Shown here in pieces: positions 1 through 9,740 of a stretch of DNA of 64,000 nt. The DNA is from an uncultured Saprospiraceae bacterium. Lineage in GTDB: Bacteria > Bacteroidota > Bacteroidia > Chitinophagales > Saprospiraceae. Where the stretch lies: NCBI GenBank assembly GCA_938015435.1, contig CALLPN010000017.1:1-64000 (forward strand), written 5' to 3'. Within the stretch, counting starts at the first letter, position 1. Every line of letters begins with the position of its first letter. Made by a program: the position numbers and the translations under genes. Under the pieces are notes generated by a model. It was given only the letters and a program-made list of their open reading frames with translations, made no database searches and had not been told where the DNA came from.

Positions 1-2967
1 GCTAGAATATCAGATTCCAAGATCAATGGACAATTGAGCATAGATGATGCAAATATTAAATTATCATACGACGGTATAATCTCCTTTATTGATGGACAAG
101 CGATTTATAATTTTGTAGCTGATTTTGATACCGTTAATTTACAAGCCTTAGGGTTCTATGACAAGGAAGTAAGTCTAAGTGGAAAGGTATTTTCTGATTT
201 TAAATTGCCATTGCGTCAAGGGTCAGACGGGTTTGTTGATGTTTATCAATTAAGGATATCTAATCCTGATGAAAGTTTTTTTGAGGATTCACTCCAATTG
301 ATGGCGGCTAAGCGATCAGACTCCACTTTTATAGATGTAAGAAGCAATTTTATGAGTTTTGATATTGATGGTCAGTATGGAGTCCGAGATTTACCTAGCG
401 CTTTTATGTCGTTTGCCAAGCATCATATGTTTCGCGATACAGTAGAGGAAGCGACTAATCTATTAAGTCAATCTGCAAGGATTAAAGGGCAACTGAAGAC
501 ACTATTGCCAATAGATGTGCTTATGGTAGATAAGTTAGTGCAAGCACGTAATATAAGTTTGGATATGGATTTCAATTTTGTAAATCATGTCGCAAGAGGT
601 AGTATGGTTGCCGATAGTTTATACTACGATCGCTATTTTTCGGAGCGAATGACATTGGACCTTAGTTCAGATTTAGATTTATTATCTATTGATGTACTAG
701 GAAAAAATAATCTTGCTAGTGGAATAGACGTGCCGATATTCATGTTGGAGAATGAAGTTCGTAATCGTAAATTATATTCTAAAATTTTAGCTAAAGATAA
801 TGATGCTTTACCGAAATTAAAATTTAGTACTAAGCTAGAAAGTGTGGATAATGCCTTACAGCTTTCTTTTAAGGATAGTCTTGTACTCAATAGGAAAGAT
901 TGGCTAATAAATAAAGATAATCTTATTACACTTTCTGATGGTAAGATTAATATCAACGAACTCTCATTGACAGACCAGGATGAATATTTGAAAATTTATA
1001 GTACCGATAATTTAGGGAATAATTTGGCCGTCGACTTTAATAATTTTAATATTGGACAATTCACAAGCTTGTTAACTAGTGCACCTTCTAAGTTGAGTGG
1101 TAATATAGATGGAAAAATAGAGATAAGAGATATTACCCACGATATGTATTACCTAATCAATGCAGTGGTAGCTGATATCGTTTATGATTCTACTTCTGTG
1201 GGGGCGCTGACTATCAATGCTAAGGATAACCCCGCGACTAACATAGTTTCAGCGGATGTAAGACTCAAGGGCCCACAAAATGACCTCACTGGTAAGGGGA
1301 CATATAATACGGCTTCTACCGCAACGGATTTTCAGTTAAACATAGATAATTTCCAACTTAGATTACTAGATCCTTTTTTGTCTGAAATCATGAAGGATAG
1401 TAAAGGGGCACTTTCAGGCAGAGCTACACTCAAAGGGAATATAAATGAACCATTGATAGATGGATCGGCTACTCTGGATAAAGCGATAACTACTATTGTA
1501 GTAAATAATGCAAGGTACGCAATCGATAAGCATACGTTTAAGTTTAATAATGATGCGATAGATATTGGAGTATTAGATTTATATGATGCCAATAATAACG
1601 CAGCTACAGTTTCAGGTAAGATCTATCACAATTTTCTTGATGATCTAAGACTTGATCTATTAGTTGATACGGATAAGTTTGTTTTCCTCAATACCACAAA
1701 AGATGATAATCCCATTTTTTATGGGAAGCTTGTACTAGATGCGAGTGGAAGTATAATAGGTCCTATCTCATTGCTTGATGTTAATCTCAAAGCACGAACT
1801 CTAACGAATACTTTGGTAACGCTTTCGCCATTATCAGGAAGTGAGTTTGCGATTGAAGAAGGATTCATTACTTATGGTAAACCTGATGAGTTTGAAGATC
1901 AGACTTCTGAGTATTTACTAAAGTTGGCTAGAGCGTTTCCATTTAAGGTCAACTTACTTCTGGATGCTACCGATGAAGCTACGATTAATTTTGTTTTAGA
2001 TCCGATTACAGGTGATCGCATTGAAGCAAAAGGAAAAGGAGACTTGAGGATAAAACTTAATCCTGATGGTCAACAAGAGATATATGGAACTTATACCGTC
2101 GACGATGGATCATATAAATTTTCCTATGGTGATTTTGTATCTAAAAAATTTACAATCAAGCCTGGAGGAAGTATCAAATTTAATGGAGATCCTCTAGGAG
2201 CAACGCTAGACATAGATGCCATATACAATGTATATACTACCACTTACGAACTAATAAGTAATGAAGTATCCATTGACGAAAGTGAGATTGCTACTGCTCA
2301 AAAAAGGACTAATGTTGAGGTGTATCTCAGCTTAGATGGTAGTCTAAGTGCGCCCAAAATTAAACTAGATATACAAGTGCCTGACCTAGAGGGAAGTTCA
2401 CTCGTATCATCTGTAAATCAAAAACTTAATGAATTGCGTAATGATCCTAATGAGTTAAATAGTCAAGTGTTTGGATTGTTGATATTTAACGGGTTTATTT
2501 CATCGAATAGTGCTTCTACAGGATTTGGTAGCATAGGTAATAATATTGCGTTGAGTAGTGTAAGTAACCTGATTAGTAGTCAACTCAATAAGTTTGCAGA
2601 TAAGGTGATAAAAGGGGTAGACGTCAATGTTAATGTTAACTCATATGAATCGAATTATGCCAATGGTGGTGATGGAGGTAATGTAACAGAGATAGGATTA
2701 GAGGTAAGTAAGAAGTTATTTAATGATCGACTTAAGATTACTGCAGGCGGTAATTTGGATTTGTCTGAGAATAGTGGAGCGGAATCTTACTCGTCGTTTA
2801 TAGGTGATTTTGTATTAGAATATAAGCTCACGGATAATGGAAATTATAGAGTCCGAGTTTTTTCTAAAAGCAATTTTGATCGTATTGCTAATGAAAACAC
2901 TAATAAGAATGGAGTGAGTTTATTTTTCAATAAATCATTTGACTCTAAGACAGATACTAAGAAATAA
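1..2967 (+). CDS. tamB: TamB-like translocation and assembly module protein, 5' truncated
   Basis: The C-terminal 988 residues of a large TamB (DUF490) protein. The frame is open back to base 1, so the listed TTG start at 34 is only the first start-like codon in the window. TamB proteins are long beta-rich periplasmic molecules anchored in the inner membrane that help insert proteins or move lipids to the outer membrane. The repeated beta pattern and the final third (motifs DGSYKFSYGDF and GGSIKFNGDP, then a Gly/Asn/Ser-rich stretch) are typical of the DUF490 end. The partner barrel gene starts one base after the stop, as expected for a tamB-tamA type operon. The N-terminal anchor lies outside the window. 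Confidence 0.9.
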   Translation, partial: ARISDSKINGQLSIDDANIKLSYDGIISFIDGQAIYNFVADFDTVNLQALGFYDKEVSLSGKVFSDFKLPLRQGSDGFVDVYQLRISNPDESFFEDSLQLMAAKRSDSTFIDVRSNFMSFDIDGQYGVRDLPSAFMSFAKHHMFRDTVEEATNLLSQSARIKGQLKTLLPIDVLMVDKLVQARNISLDMDFNFVNHVARGSMVADSLYYDRYFSERMTLDLSSDLDLLSIDVLGKNNLASGIDVPIFMLENEVRNRKLYSKILAKDNDALPKLKFSTKLESVDNALQLSFKDSLVLNRKDWLINKDNLITLSDGKININELSLTDQDEYLKIYSTDNLGNNLAVDFNNFNIGQFTSLLTSAPSKLSGNIDGKIEIRDITHDMYYLINAVVADIVYDSTSVGALTINAKDNPATNIVSADVRLKGPQNDLTGKGTYNTASTATDFQLNIDNFQLRLLDPFLSEIMKDSKGALSGRATLKGNINEPLIDGSATLDKAITTIVVNNARYAIDKHTFKFNNDAIDIGVLDLYDANNNAATVSGKIYHNFLDDLRLDLLVDTDKFVFLNTTKDDNPIFYGKLVLDASGSIIGPISLLDVNLKARTLTNTLVTLSPLSGSEFAIEEGFITYGKPDEFEDQTSEYLLKLARAFPFKVNLLLDATDEATINFVLDPITGDRIEAKGKGDLRIKLNPDGQQEIYGTYTVDDGSYKFSYGDFVSKKFTIKPGGSIKFNGDPLGATLDIDAIYNVYTTTYELISNEVSIDESEIATAQKRTNVEVYLSLDGSLSAPKIKLDIQVPDLEGSSLVSSVNQKLNELRNDPNELNSQVFGLLIFNGFISSNSASTGFGSIGNNIALSSVSNLISSQLNKFADKVIKGVDVNVNVNSYESNYANGGDGGNVTEIGLEVSKKLFNDRLKITAGGNLDLSENSGAESYSSFIGDFVLEYKLTDNGNYRVRVFSKSNFDRIANENTNKNGVSLFFNKSFDSKTDTKK

Positions 2968-2968
2968 T

Positions 2969-5263
2969 ATGCTGAACTACTTTGTAAAATTTTTCTGTTT
3001 ATTGTCCATCTGTATGATGAGTCTCTCTAGTTGTAGTCTTACCAAAAGGATTGCAGATCAGGATCTTGTATATATGGGTGCCGAACTAGAAGTTTTGGAT
3101 AGAGAGAATGCATCTACAGTAGAGCAGTTTGACTTTACGATCAACAAAATACCTCAAAGTGGTACTAACACAGGACTAGGAAATATCTATACAGGATTAT
3201 ACAATATCTATGAATCCGCATCGGATAAGAAATTTAAAAATTGGGTTAAATACAAACTTGGGGAAGAACCGGTCATCTTCGAATCCACTATGCTTAATTC
3301 TACAGAAGCTAAGCTGAGCTATTATCTTAATGGAAAGGGATATTTCAATCATACCGTTGATTGCGATAGTACTAGGGATGGTCGTAAAGTGAGTATGCTT
3401 TGTAAAGTGTCTTTGAGTAGTAGATACACTATCGATAGTATCATTTTTCCTACAGATTCAACATATGCTGCTCTTGAGTTAGATGAACGATTAAAGCGTG
3501 CTATTATTAAAGAAGGTCGATATTACGATAGAGATCGCTTAGATTTTGAAAGAACAAGATTATCTACTATAGCCGGAAATATGGGCTTTGCTGAGTTTGG
3601 TGCAGATAATATATATTACTATGTAGATACAACCGGTGCTAATCATACAGTAGATATTTACACTCAGGTCATAACGCCTACTGACTCTACATCCCATACG
3701 AGATATACACTAAAGCAAATTAATATTTATCCTAACTACACACTAGATAGGGAGAATGTAGGGGGTTTGGAGCAGGAAGAAATAGGCAATGGAGTACTAA
3801 TACATGAGTTTGATCATTATTTAAATCACGATCTTCTCAAAAGATTAATACTACAGAAAACGGATACGTTTTATAATCGAAATCTAGAACAAAAGTCAGT
3901 CAATAGATTACTAGATTTGGGTTTATTTAGATTTATCAATGTAAATAACGAAGCATCAGGAACTGGGCAGAACGGAAGTATCATTCAGAATATATACCTC
4001 ACTCCAGAAAAGATGCAAAGTGTATCAGGAGAGTTAGAGGTCAATAACAGGTCAGGTAATTTCTTCGGATTAGGGGCCAGTACAAGTTATGGGCATAAAA
4101 ATATTTTTGGACATGCAGAGCAACTTAAGCTTTCTCTCGGTGGACAAGTCGAGGCACAATTTGGAGATGAGTTGAGTTTTATTAACAGTGCAGATGTCAA
4201 TGTGTCTGGAGAATTAAACTTTCCAAGGTTTATAGTCCCTTTTGTCAATATTCGTGAGAGTCGTAATTATATTCCTCGAACGATTATCAACTCTAGTTAT
4301 AGATTCCAAAGGAGAATACAATATTATACATTCCAATTAACCTCAGCTAAATACGGATATCGATGGAAAGAAACAGCTCGTAAGACTCATGAATTTTTTC
4401 CGCTTATTTTGGATCAGGTACGTGTTACTAATAAGACTACGGAATTTCAATTATTGTTAGATGATAATCCAAGGCTGGCTAGTTCATTCGAGAATGTATT
4501 TATAGCAGGGCTGCAATATAATTTTAGTTATTCAGATCAAGCTGGACGAGGGGATAGAAATTATGATTACTTCCGTGCCGAACTAGAGACAGGTGGTAAT
4601 CTGATAGGCTTGATTGCAGGTAGTGATTCAGATGACCCAATTCAATTTGCAAATACTACAATAGCCCAATTTACTAAGCTTACTTTAGATTATCGACACT
4701 ATTTTCCAGCTGGACAAACAGACTTTGCCACTAGAATAATTCTTGGCGGAGGATTAGCTTACGGTAATAGTAAAGAGCTTCCTTATGTAGAGCAATTCGT
4801 AGTGGGTGGCTCAAGTAGCTTAAGGGCTTTTAGATTGAGAGGGATTGGTCCAGGAAGTTTCGCTACTGATCTATCACTTATTGATGCCTTCCAACAACAG
4901 TTTGTAGACCAGACTGGAGATATGAAAATTGAAATCAACATAGAATGGAGGTTTCCTCTTTTTAGATATCTCAAAGGAGCATTATTTACAGACGCTGGAA
5001 ATATTTGGTTGATCAATAATGATGATATTCCTGAAGGAAACTTTGCAACTAATACATTTTATAAAGAAATCGGTATCGGAGTCGGATTAGGATTTAGGCT
5101 AGACTTCGATTTCTTTTTGATTAGGATGGATATGTCATTTCCTATACGATCACCTAAGTATCAAGAAGGTTTCGATTGGAGGTTTAGTGAATTTGATCTT
5201 AGTGACTCTAGCTGGCGTAACGATAATCTAAGGTATAATCTTGGTATAGGCTATCCTTTCTAA
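2969..5263 (+). CDS. tamL: TamL-type outer membrane lipoprotein, BamA/TamA (Omp85) family
   Basis: A 764-residue Omp85 protein. The ORF track starts at a TTG inside tamB; I prefer the ATG at 2969, which gives a clean lipoprotein signal ending in LSSC. A lipidated TamA homologue (TamL) is characteristic of Bacteroidota. The N-terminal half would carry POTRA repeats, and the C-terminal half is a beta barrel with the surface-antigen motif VVGGSSSLRAFRLRGIGPGS (about residues 610-630), ending in a terminal Phe (GYPF) as barrel proteins do. It follows tamB by one base, so the two are probably co-transcribed and work together in outer-membrane biogenesis. Confidence 0.9.
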   Translation: MLNYFVKFFCLLSICMMSLSSCSLTKRIADQDLVYMGAELEVLDRENASTVEQFDFTINKIPQSGTNTGLGNIYTGLYNIYESASDKKFKNWVKYKLGEEPVIFESTMLNSTEAKLSYYLNGKGYFNHTVDCDSTRDGRKVSMLCKVSLSSRYTIDSIIFPTDSTYAALELDERLKRAIIKEGRYYDRDRLDFERTRLSTIAGNMGFAEFGADNIYYYVDTTGANHTVDIYTQVITPTDSTSHTRYTLKQINIYPNYTLDRENVGGLEQEEIGNGVLIHEFDHYLNHDLLKRLILQKTDTFYNRNLEQKSVNRLLDLGLFRFINVNNEASGTGQNGSIIQNIYLTPEKMQSVSGELEVNNRSGNFFGLGASTSYGHKNIFGHAEQLKLSLGGQVEAQFGDELSFINSADVNVSGELNFPRFIVPFVNIRESRNYIPRTIINSSYRFQRRIQYYTFQLTSAKYGYRWKETARKTHEFFPLILDQVRVTNKTTEFQLLLDDNPRLASSFENVFIAGLQYNFSYSDQAGRGDRNYDYFRAELETGGNLIGLIAGSDSDDPIQFANTTIAQFTKLTLDYRHYFPAGQTDFATRIILGGGLAYGNSKELPYVEQFVVGGSSSLRAFRLRGIGPGSFATDLSLIDAFQQQFVDQTGDMKIEINIEWRFPLFRYLKGALFTDAGNIWLINNDDIPEGNFATNTFYKEIGIGVGLGFRLDFDFFLIRMDMSFPIRSPKYQEGFDWRFSEFDLSDSSWRNDNLRYNLGIGYPF

Positions 5264-5346
5264 TGTCAAAGATTTTAGCAGATAATGTCAATGAAGTAAA
5301 ATTGAAATTTATAAAGAATTGGTGTGGATCTCTGAGCGTTATTTTC

Positions 5347-5676
5347 CTAACTCAATAAGCTACTAAGTACACCGCTCGTAATACTTACTACTGCCGCAAG
5401 TATGAGGGACCACCAAAAATTCTTGATCTTAAGTCCCGCTACAAACCAATCTGCTACTTGTATTAAAATCGCATTTAGTAACCATGTAAATATACTCAGT
5501 GAGAATATTCCAAGTGTCACTATTCGTAATACATTGCCTAGCGTATAGTCAAGTATTCCTACCACAATAGCCACCAGTATGCACTGGAAGAAATTCTGAA
5601 TTGTAACTCCTGAAAGTACCTTTGCTCCAATGAAAAATGCTGCTGCTGTAATTAGTATATTGATAATAGTATCCAT
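5347..5676 (-). CDS. Small four-helix membrane protein, phage holin superfamily IV-like
   Basis: A 109-residue, very hydrophobic protein with about four membrane segments (near residues 4-22, 30-50, 55-78 and 88-108). The layout matches the Phage_holin_4_2 family of small bacterial membrane proteins, whose physiological role is mostly unknown; despite the name they are usually chromosomal housekeeping or stress proteins. No phage genes lie nearby. It is convergent with tamL and opens the island of stress-type genes that follows. Confidence 0.7.
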   Translation of the reverse strand: MDTIINILITAAAFFIGAKVLSGVTIQNFFQCILVAIVVGILDYTLGNVLRIVTLGIFSLSIFTWLLNAILIQVADWFVAGLKIKNFWWSLILAAVVSITSGVLSSLLS

Positions 5677-5979
5677 AATTAGTATTGGTTTTTAGTTGAT
5701 TGGAATGAAAATCACTCAATCCAGTAATGTAGTAAAGTGTATATACTTAGGCCATGAGTATTAAGCTAAATACTGCTTTACTAACAATTACATTTTACTT
5801 ATCGAACAATATATACTTAAATTAGGTAAGGTTTGTACTAGTGATGAAGTAAATAATTTTATCAATTAAAATTGACAATCACTAATAAATAGAAATATTG
5901 GTTGAAAAAGAGAGTTTATCTTTTTGATGGTCAACAAATTTACTATTTGATTTATTAACAAATTAAATGTCAAGAATAT
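5677..5979. other. Intergenic region between divergent holin-like and HPF-like genes
   Basis: About 300 bp, AT-rich, serving both divergent genes. I see no clear hairpin or gene. A 14-mer TTAGGTAAGGTTTG at 5822-5835 recurs with one mismatch, on the minus strand, upstream of the GMC oxidoreductase near 19755-19768. It may be a promoter-like word, since its TTTG end resembles a -7 box with one extra base. Confidence 0.4.
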
Positions 5980-6369
5980 ATGAATATTATAATAGAAGCA
6001 CCATTCGAAATTACTGCCGCTAAAGATGAATACTTGAAAAGTACATTGGCAGAATTAATTAATTATTTAGGTAGTATTACTCAGATAAATTTATTCTTTA
6101 AGATAGGTGAAGGAACTGGAGAACAAAGTGTGTTGGCGGAGATTCGTGTAAGGATTCCAGGTAAAGACATTTTTGTTGAGAATAGAGGAGTAAATGACAT
6201 TGTAGCTTTCGAAAAAGCCTTCGAAGCAGTGAAGCGACAGGTGAAAAAGAAGAATGATAAGAACAATGATCATCGATCTGATGTCAAGGAGTTGAATGAT
6301 TTAGTGAATGACAACGTCTCAGATTTCAAAATAATATCTCCACTCTTAGATCAACCTTTTAGTAAATAG
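5980..6369 (+). CDS. HPF/RaiA-like ribosome hibernation factor
   Basis: A 129-residue protein with the S30AE (hibernation factor/RaiA) fold pattern: MNIIIEAPFEITAAKDEYLK at the start, then ITQINLFFKIGEGTGEQSVLAEIRV-type strands, then a helix ending in a basic patch (EAVKRQVKKK) at about residues 80-90. Family members bind the 30S decoding site and store or silence ribosomes in stationary phase. The tail after residue 90 is polar and unlike the dimerisation domain of long HPF, so this is a short form. The stress-gene neighbourhood supports a starvation role. It could also be a distant paralogue without ribosome binding. Confidence 0.65.
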   Translation: MNIIIEAPFEITAAKDEYLKSTLAELINYLGSITQINLFFKIGEGTGEQSVLAEIRVRIPGKDIFVENRGVNDIVAFEKAFEAVKRQVKKKNDKNNDHRSDVKELNDLVNDNVSDFKIISPLLDQPFSK

Positions 6370-6451
6370 AGGAAGGAAATAACAAAGCTCAAAGTATAAT
6401 TTTGATTCTGTCGAAGTGTACGTATAAACTAATTCTGCAAATAATTTTGAA

Positions 6452-6973
6452 ATGGAAAATTTAAATATTCTAGATAACAAAAAAGTAGAGAATGTAGGTA
6501 AATCGGCCTATGACCTTGTAGCAAGTTCTACAGCTAAGGCTTCTGCCATCGCGGCGGTTCCTATTCCTTTATTGGATATTGGCGGTGTTATTTTTGTTCA
6601 GATGGATATGGTTAAGAAGTTGGCAATGATGTATGATGTAGATCCAGACAATCAACAAAAATTGTTGTTAGTTACTTTTTTAACCTCGATAGGGGGCGCT
6701 TTAGTAAGTGAGGCAGTCAGTTCAATAACTACAGCTACACAGTTAGAGAAGATTCTAAGCGAATCTCTGATAAAAGCAAGTGTAGCGGGTTTGATTACCA
6801 CTATTACTGGTGAAGTATATCAATTGCATTTTGAAAAAGGTGGAAGTTTAAACGACATTAATCTTGACAACTATATACATTATGTACGGGAGCAAATACA
6901 ATCAGATAGAATATCAGCGGAAGTGCTGGGAGCTAAAGCAATCGATTCCGTACTCGGTAAATTTGGTATGTAA
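6452..6973 (+). CDS. DUF697 family membrane-associated protein
   Basis: A 173-residue stand-alone DUF697 domain. The motif KASAIAAVPIPLLDIGGVIFVQ (about residues 29-50, partly membrane-inserting) followed by QMDMVKKLAMMYDVD is the family signature. DUF697 is often fused to GTPase or YcjF-type domains; no GTPase motif is present here. Function is unknown, and an association with membrane stress is inferred from family context. It is followed by a strong terminator at about 7027-7069, so the HPF-like gene and this one may form a two-gene unit. Confidence 0.75.
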   Translation: MENLNILDNKKVENVGKSAYDLVASSTAKASAIAAVPIPLLDIGGVIFVQMDMVKKLAMMYDVDPDNQQKLLLVTFLTSIGGALVSEAVSSITTATQLEKILSESLIKASVAGLITTITGEVYQLHFEKGGSLNDINLDNYIHYVREQIQSDRISAEVLGAKAIDSVLGKFGM

Positions 6974-7026
6974 AAGCACATCATAATTATGTATTATACG
7001 GTCATCAATCTGATGAAAAAATAGAC

Positions 7027-7069
7027 AAAAAAAGCCTGCCATTCTTAATTGAATAGCAGGCTTTTTTTG
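7027..7069 (+). terminator. Rho-independent terminator after the DUF697 gene
   Basis: The stem GCCTGC / GCAGGC is extended by ATTC / GAAT inside the loop, preceded by an A run and followed by seven T. It lies about 55 bases after the DUF697 stop. The A run on the other side means it may also work on the minus strand. Confidence 0.85.
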
Positions 7070-7384
7070 TCATTACTTTTATATCATAGTACTTAAGTTT
7101 TAAGTCCCTTTCGTTAGGGAGGAGATAGCTTATTCAATACAGCAGGGTATAGTTATAAAGAATGATATTAAGGCTATACTTTTTTTATGGAAGATGTGAA
7201 ATTAATTATCGGAGCGGAAGCAATAGATTTTATTCCGGTTTCAATGATCTGTTTTATATAGGAGATAGTATTTAGCCGCTAAATATACTTCTAAAACAGT
7301 CTTTTATTTAATCATTAATAATTAATAATTCAAATTTTACGTATGGCTTACATATTTCGATTAAATAGTAGTAATCGATATCTT
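7070..7384. other. Gene-free stretch between converging transcripts
   Basis: About 315 bp of AT-rich DNA between the terminator and the end of the minus-strand MscS gene. I see no convincing ORF, hairpin or repeat apart from a short AATTAATAATTAATAATT run near 7315-7332. Confidence 0.5.
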
Positions 7385-8275
7385 TTAAGATTTCACTTTT
7401 TTTAGTTCAGGAGTATTTGTTTGAAGTGGTGCGTTTTGATAGTTCTTTATCTCAATGATATCCCCAGGAAGATTTACACCTGCTTTCTCAAGGGTATTGA
7501 GTGCTCTTTTCATAGCTTGTGATTGTATCTCTGCACCGCTATGTTTCTTGTCAAAAGTATCGACCCAATATTGAACATCGATATTGATAGTGCTGGGGCC
7601 TAGATTTTTGATCAATGTCTTAGCTAATTTATCTTCTTTTAAAACTCCAGGAACAGTATTTACAGCATCCAAAATTATTTTTCTAGCATTATCTATATCA
7701 GTACCATAATCAAGTCCAATGCTAAAGCTTCTTCTCAGAAATCCATCTATTGTATAGTTAAAAAGTGGATTTTTTATGATCTGCCCATTGGGTACATATA
7801 CATCTTTACCATCAAAGGTTTTAATGTGTGTATCTCTGAGACTCATTTCTGTGATGGTACCTTCTACACTTCCGGTCATTACAGTATCACCTATACGAAA
7901 TGGGCGATTGAAAGCCATAATAACTCCTGCTAAGAAATTTTCAGCAATATCTTTGAATGCAAATCCGATAACTACTGAAGAGACTGTAGCCGCACCAAGC
8001 ATACTACTAGCTATGCCTGATTGGCCTATGATATAAAGGAAGAGCAGGAGGCCAAAAATAATATTTATGATTCTAAAAATGCTATCTATAAATCCAATCA
8101 GAAGTTTGTCTTCAGCTTTGGTAAGCATAAATTTGACAGATCGCTTTCTTATATATCTTAACAATAATAGTAGCACAACCACTATAATTATAGCTAATGT
8201 TATTTTTGGGATGATAGCTATTATACTATCGTAGTAACTTGCGATTTGAGCTTCGAGATCATTGATAATTTCCAT
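7385..8275 (-). CDS. MscS family mechanosensitive ion channel
   Basis: A 296-residue small-conductance mechanosensitive channel, which opens under membrane tension to release solutes after hypo-osmotic shock. There are three membrane segments (about residues 22-42, 62-85 and 92-125). The Gly/Ala-rich pore helix and adjoining loop include AATVSSVVIGFAFKDIAENF, followed by the beta domain with FRIGDTV and VPNGQIIKNPLFNYT, all diagnostic for the family. The length is that of simple MscS. The final 20 or so residues are polar. Its place among stress genes fits osmotic protection. Confidence 0.93.
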   Translation of the reverse strand: MEIINDLEAQIASYYDSIIAIIPKITLAIIIVVVLLLLLRYIRKRSVKFMLTKAEDKLLIGFIDSIFRIINIIFGLLLFLYIIGQSGIASSMLGAATVSSVVIGFAFKDIAENFLAGVIMAFNRPFRIGDTVMTGSVEGTITEMSLRDTHIKTFDGKDVYVPNGQIIKNPLFNYTIDGFLRRSFSIGLDYGTDIDNARKIILDAVNTVPGVLKEDKLAKTLIKNLGPSTINIDVQYWVDTFDKKHSGAEIQSQAMKRALNTLEKAGVNLPGDIIEIKNYQNAPLQTNTPELKKVKS

Positions 8276-8368
8276 TATCTAGTTGTTTTATCGTGAAAAG
8301 TAAGTATGCAATAAAGCCTCATTCGGTACAGTTCCAAATGTCAAAAGCTTCTTTAATATATATAAAAC

Positions 8369-8893
8369 TTATTTTTTGTCTTTGAGAGACACACCGTCTA
8401 CTACGAATGAAATTCCATGTTGACCTTGTGTAGTTATCATTACCGCTTGGAAAATTGGCTTGGTGTTTTTGTTTGCGCCCCATGTGACTATAAAGTTGGC
8501 TCCAGATCCACCGCTAGCATCACTGCGATCAATAACATAATCTATAGACTGCATTGGTCTCAATAGGAGAGTTCGGTCTAGATAAGATCGTACCAGTTCG
8601 CCGTTAGTATTATAATAGTCGATAGAGCTGATATATGTCGTATCATTCAAACTAGTATTGCGAATACTTAAAGTAGCTGTAAGTAAGATGGAACTTAATT
8701 TAGACTCTGCATATATATCTGAGTAGATAGGTACATAGACCGTATCATGGTATATGAGTGAGATATCGTCTACATACGAAAGGTTAGCGTCTAAGATATC
8801 TTCTCCAGTTGTGTCGAGATTTGGATTTTTTTGGTTGCATGAACTAAGACCGTATATTAACACTATTGCTAATCCAAATATTGATTTTTTCAT
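8369..8893 (-). CDS. DUF3124 family lipoprotein
   Basis: The start was moved from the track's 8944 to the ATG at 8893, which begins a clear lipoprotein signal (MKKSIFGLAIVLIYGLSSC). The mature protein of about 155 residues carries the DUF3124 pattern: VYVPIYSDIY, LLTATLSIRNTS, SSIDYYNTNGELVRSYL and GGSGANFIVTWGA. The fold is probably an Ig-like beta sandwich in the periplasm or on the outer membrane. No biochemical function is known for the family. It reads in the same direction as the MscS gene, 93 bases upstream of it, so the two may be transcribed together. Confidence 0.82.
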   Translation of the reverse strand: MKKSIFGLAIVLIYGLSSCNQKNPNLDTTGEDILDANLSYVDDISLIYHDTVYVPIYSDIYAESKLSSILLTATLSIRNTSLNDTTYISSIDYYNTNGELVRSYLDRTLLLRPMQSIDYVIDRSDASGGSGANFIVTWGANKNTKPIFQAVMITTQGQHGISFVVDGVSLKDKK

Positions 8894-9097
8894 GTGTTTG
8901 TTGTTATACTTATGATTTGAAATAGTATTGAAGTGTACCGACACCTTATCGATCAGGTGAATATAAAAACATATTTAGGAATAAGGAACTCAATTGGCAA
9001 ATCCTATCGATGTATATTTTAGTTAACATGGAAACAGTCTTCATAAAGCTTTGTTCTCAACATTTTTAACTCTAATTGAGGTGGCCGCTTATATAAT

Positions 9098-9556
9098 TTA
9101 ATCAACTGTGGCTCTTAATTCTTCTTTAAGTGCGATGAGGTTACTAAGCTCTAATTGGATAGTTGCTTTTTGCTTTTCAAGATTTATCTTAAGGCTAGGA
9201 TGTAACTCTAGTTGAGCAATTACTTGATCGTATTCAGCAATGAGAGCAGTAGCATTTCTATGGATTTCAGTAACAATAGTACTAAATTCATCATTGCTGG
9301 TCGATATTTTAGGATTTATCAATGCTCTATGAAGACTGCTGAGGTAGCTTGTCCTGACTTCTGGATCTCCTCCCATCGCACTTATATGACCTTCCAATAG
9401 TTTGTGCATTTCATCTCTTTCTTCTGAGTATCGCAAACACCATTCTCTAAGAGCTTGATTGGATGTGCTTTTCGCAATTTCAAGATGTTGCTTTTCGGCA
9501 TCGTTTAATCGCATTACCAATTTTTGAAGTGCTGCTGTTATGGTATCGTTATTCAT
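9098..9556 (-). CDS. DUF2383 / PA2169-type four-helix-bundle protein
   Basis: A 152-residue, all-helical protein. I prefer the ATG at 9556 to the track's 9631, because the family domain begins right there (MNNDTITAALQKLVMRLNDAEK). The pattern of four long helices, with YSEERDEMHKLLEGHISAMGG in the second, matches DUF2383, a ferritin-like fold that some members use to bind metal. These genes are often induced by stress in other bacteria. A direct role in metal or oxidative stress is an inference. Confidence 0.72.
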   Translation of the reverse strand: MNNDTITAALQKLVMRLNDAEKQHLEIAKSTSNQALREWCLRYSEERDEMHKLLEGHISAMGGDPEVRTSYLSSLHRALINPKISTSNDEFSTIVTEIHRNATALIAEYDQVIAQLELHPSLKINLEKQKATIQLELSNLIALKEELRATVD

Positions 9557-9740
9557 ATTATATCTGATAAGTGAGAAAATAATTATTTCACTTAACGTAC
9601 TTACAAGCGCTTCAAAATGTTCGCAGCTCAAGAAAGCATTACTTATATCTTAGTTTTAGTTTCGCTTTTATATCAGTCTTATTTGATAAGATGATTGTAT
9701 TATTACTTGAAGCTCTAACTTAAATAGTGGTCAATTGAAC

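Noticed and set aside
34-36. TTG at 34 as the true start of TamB
   Set aside because: The frame is open to base 1 and TamB proteins are longer, so the start lies upstream of the window.
5347-5676. Prophage remnant, because of a holin-like protein (also 12499-12855)
   Set aside because: Both belong to families that are mostly chromosomal membrane proteins; no endolysin, capsid, integrase or attachment site is near.
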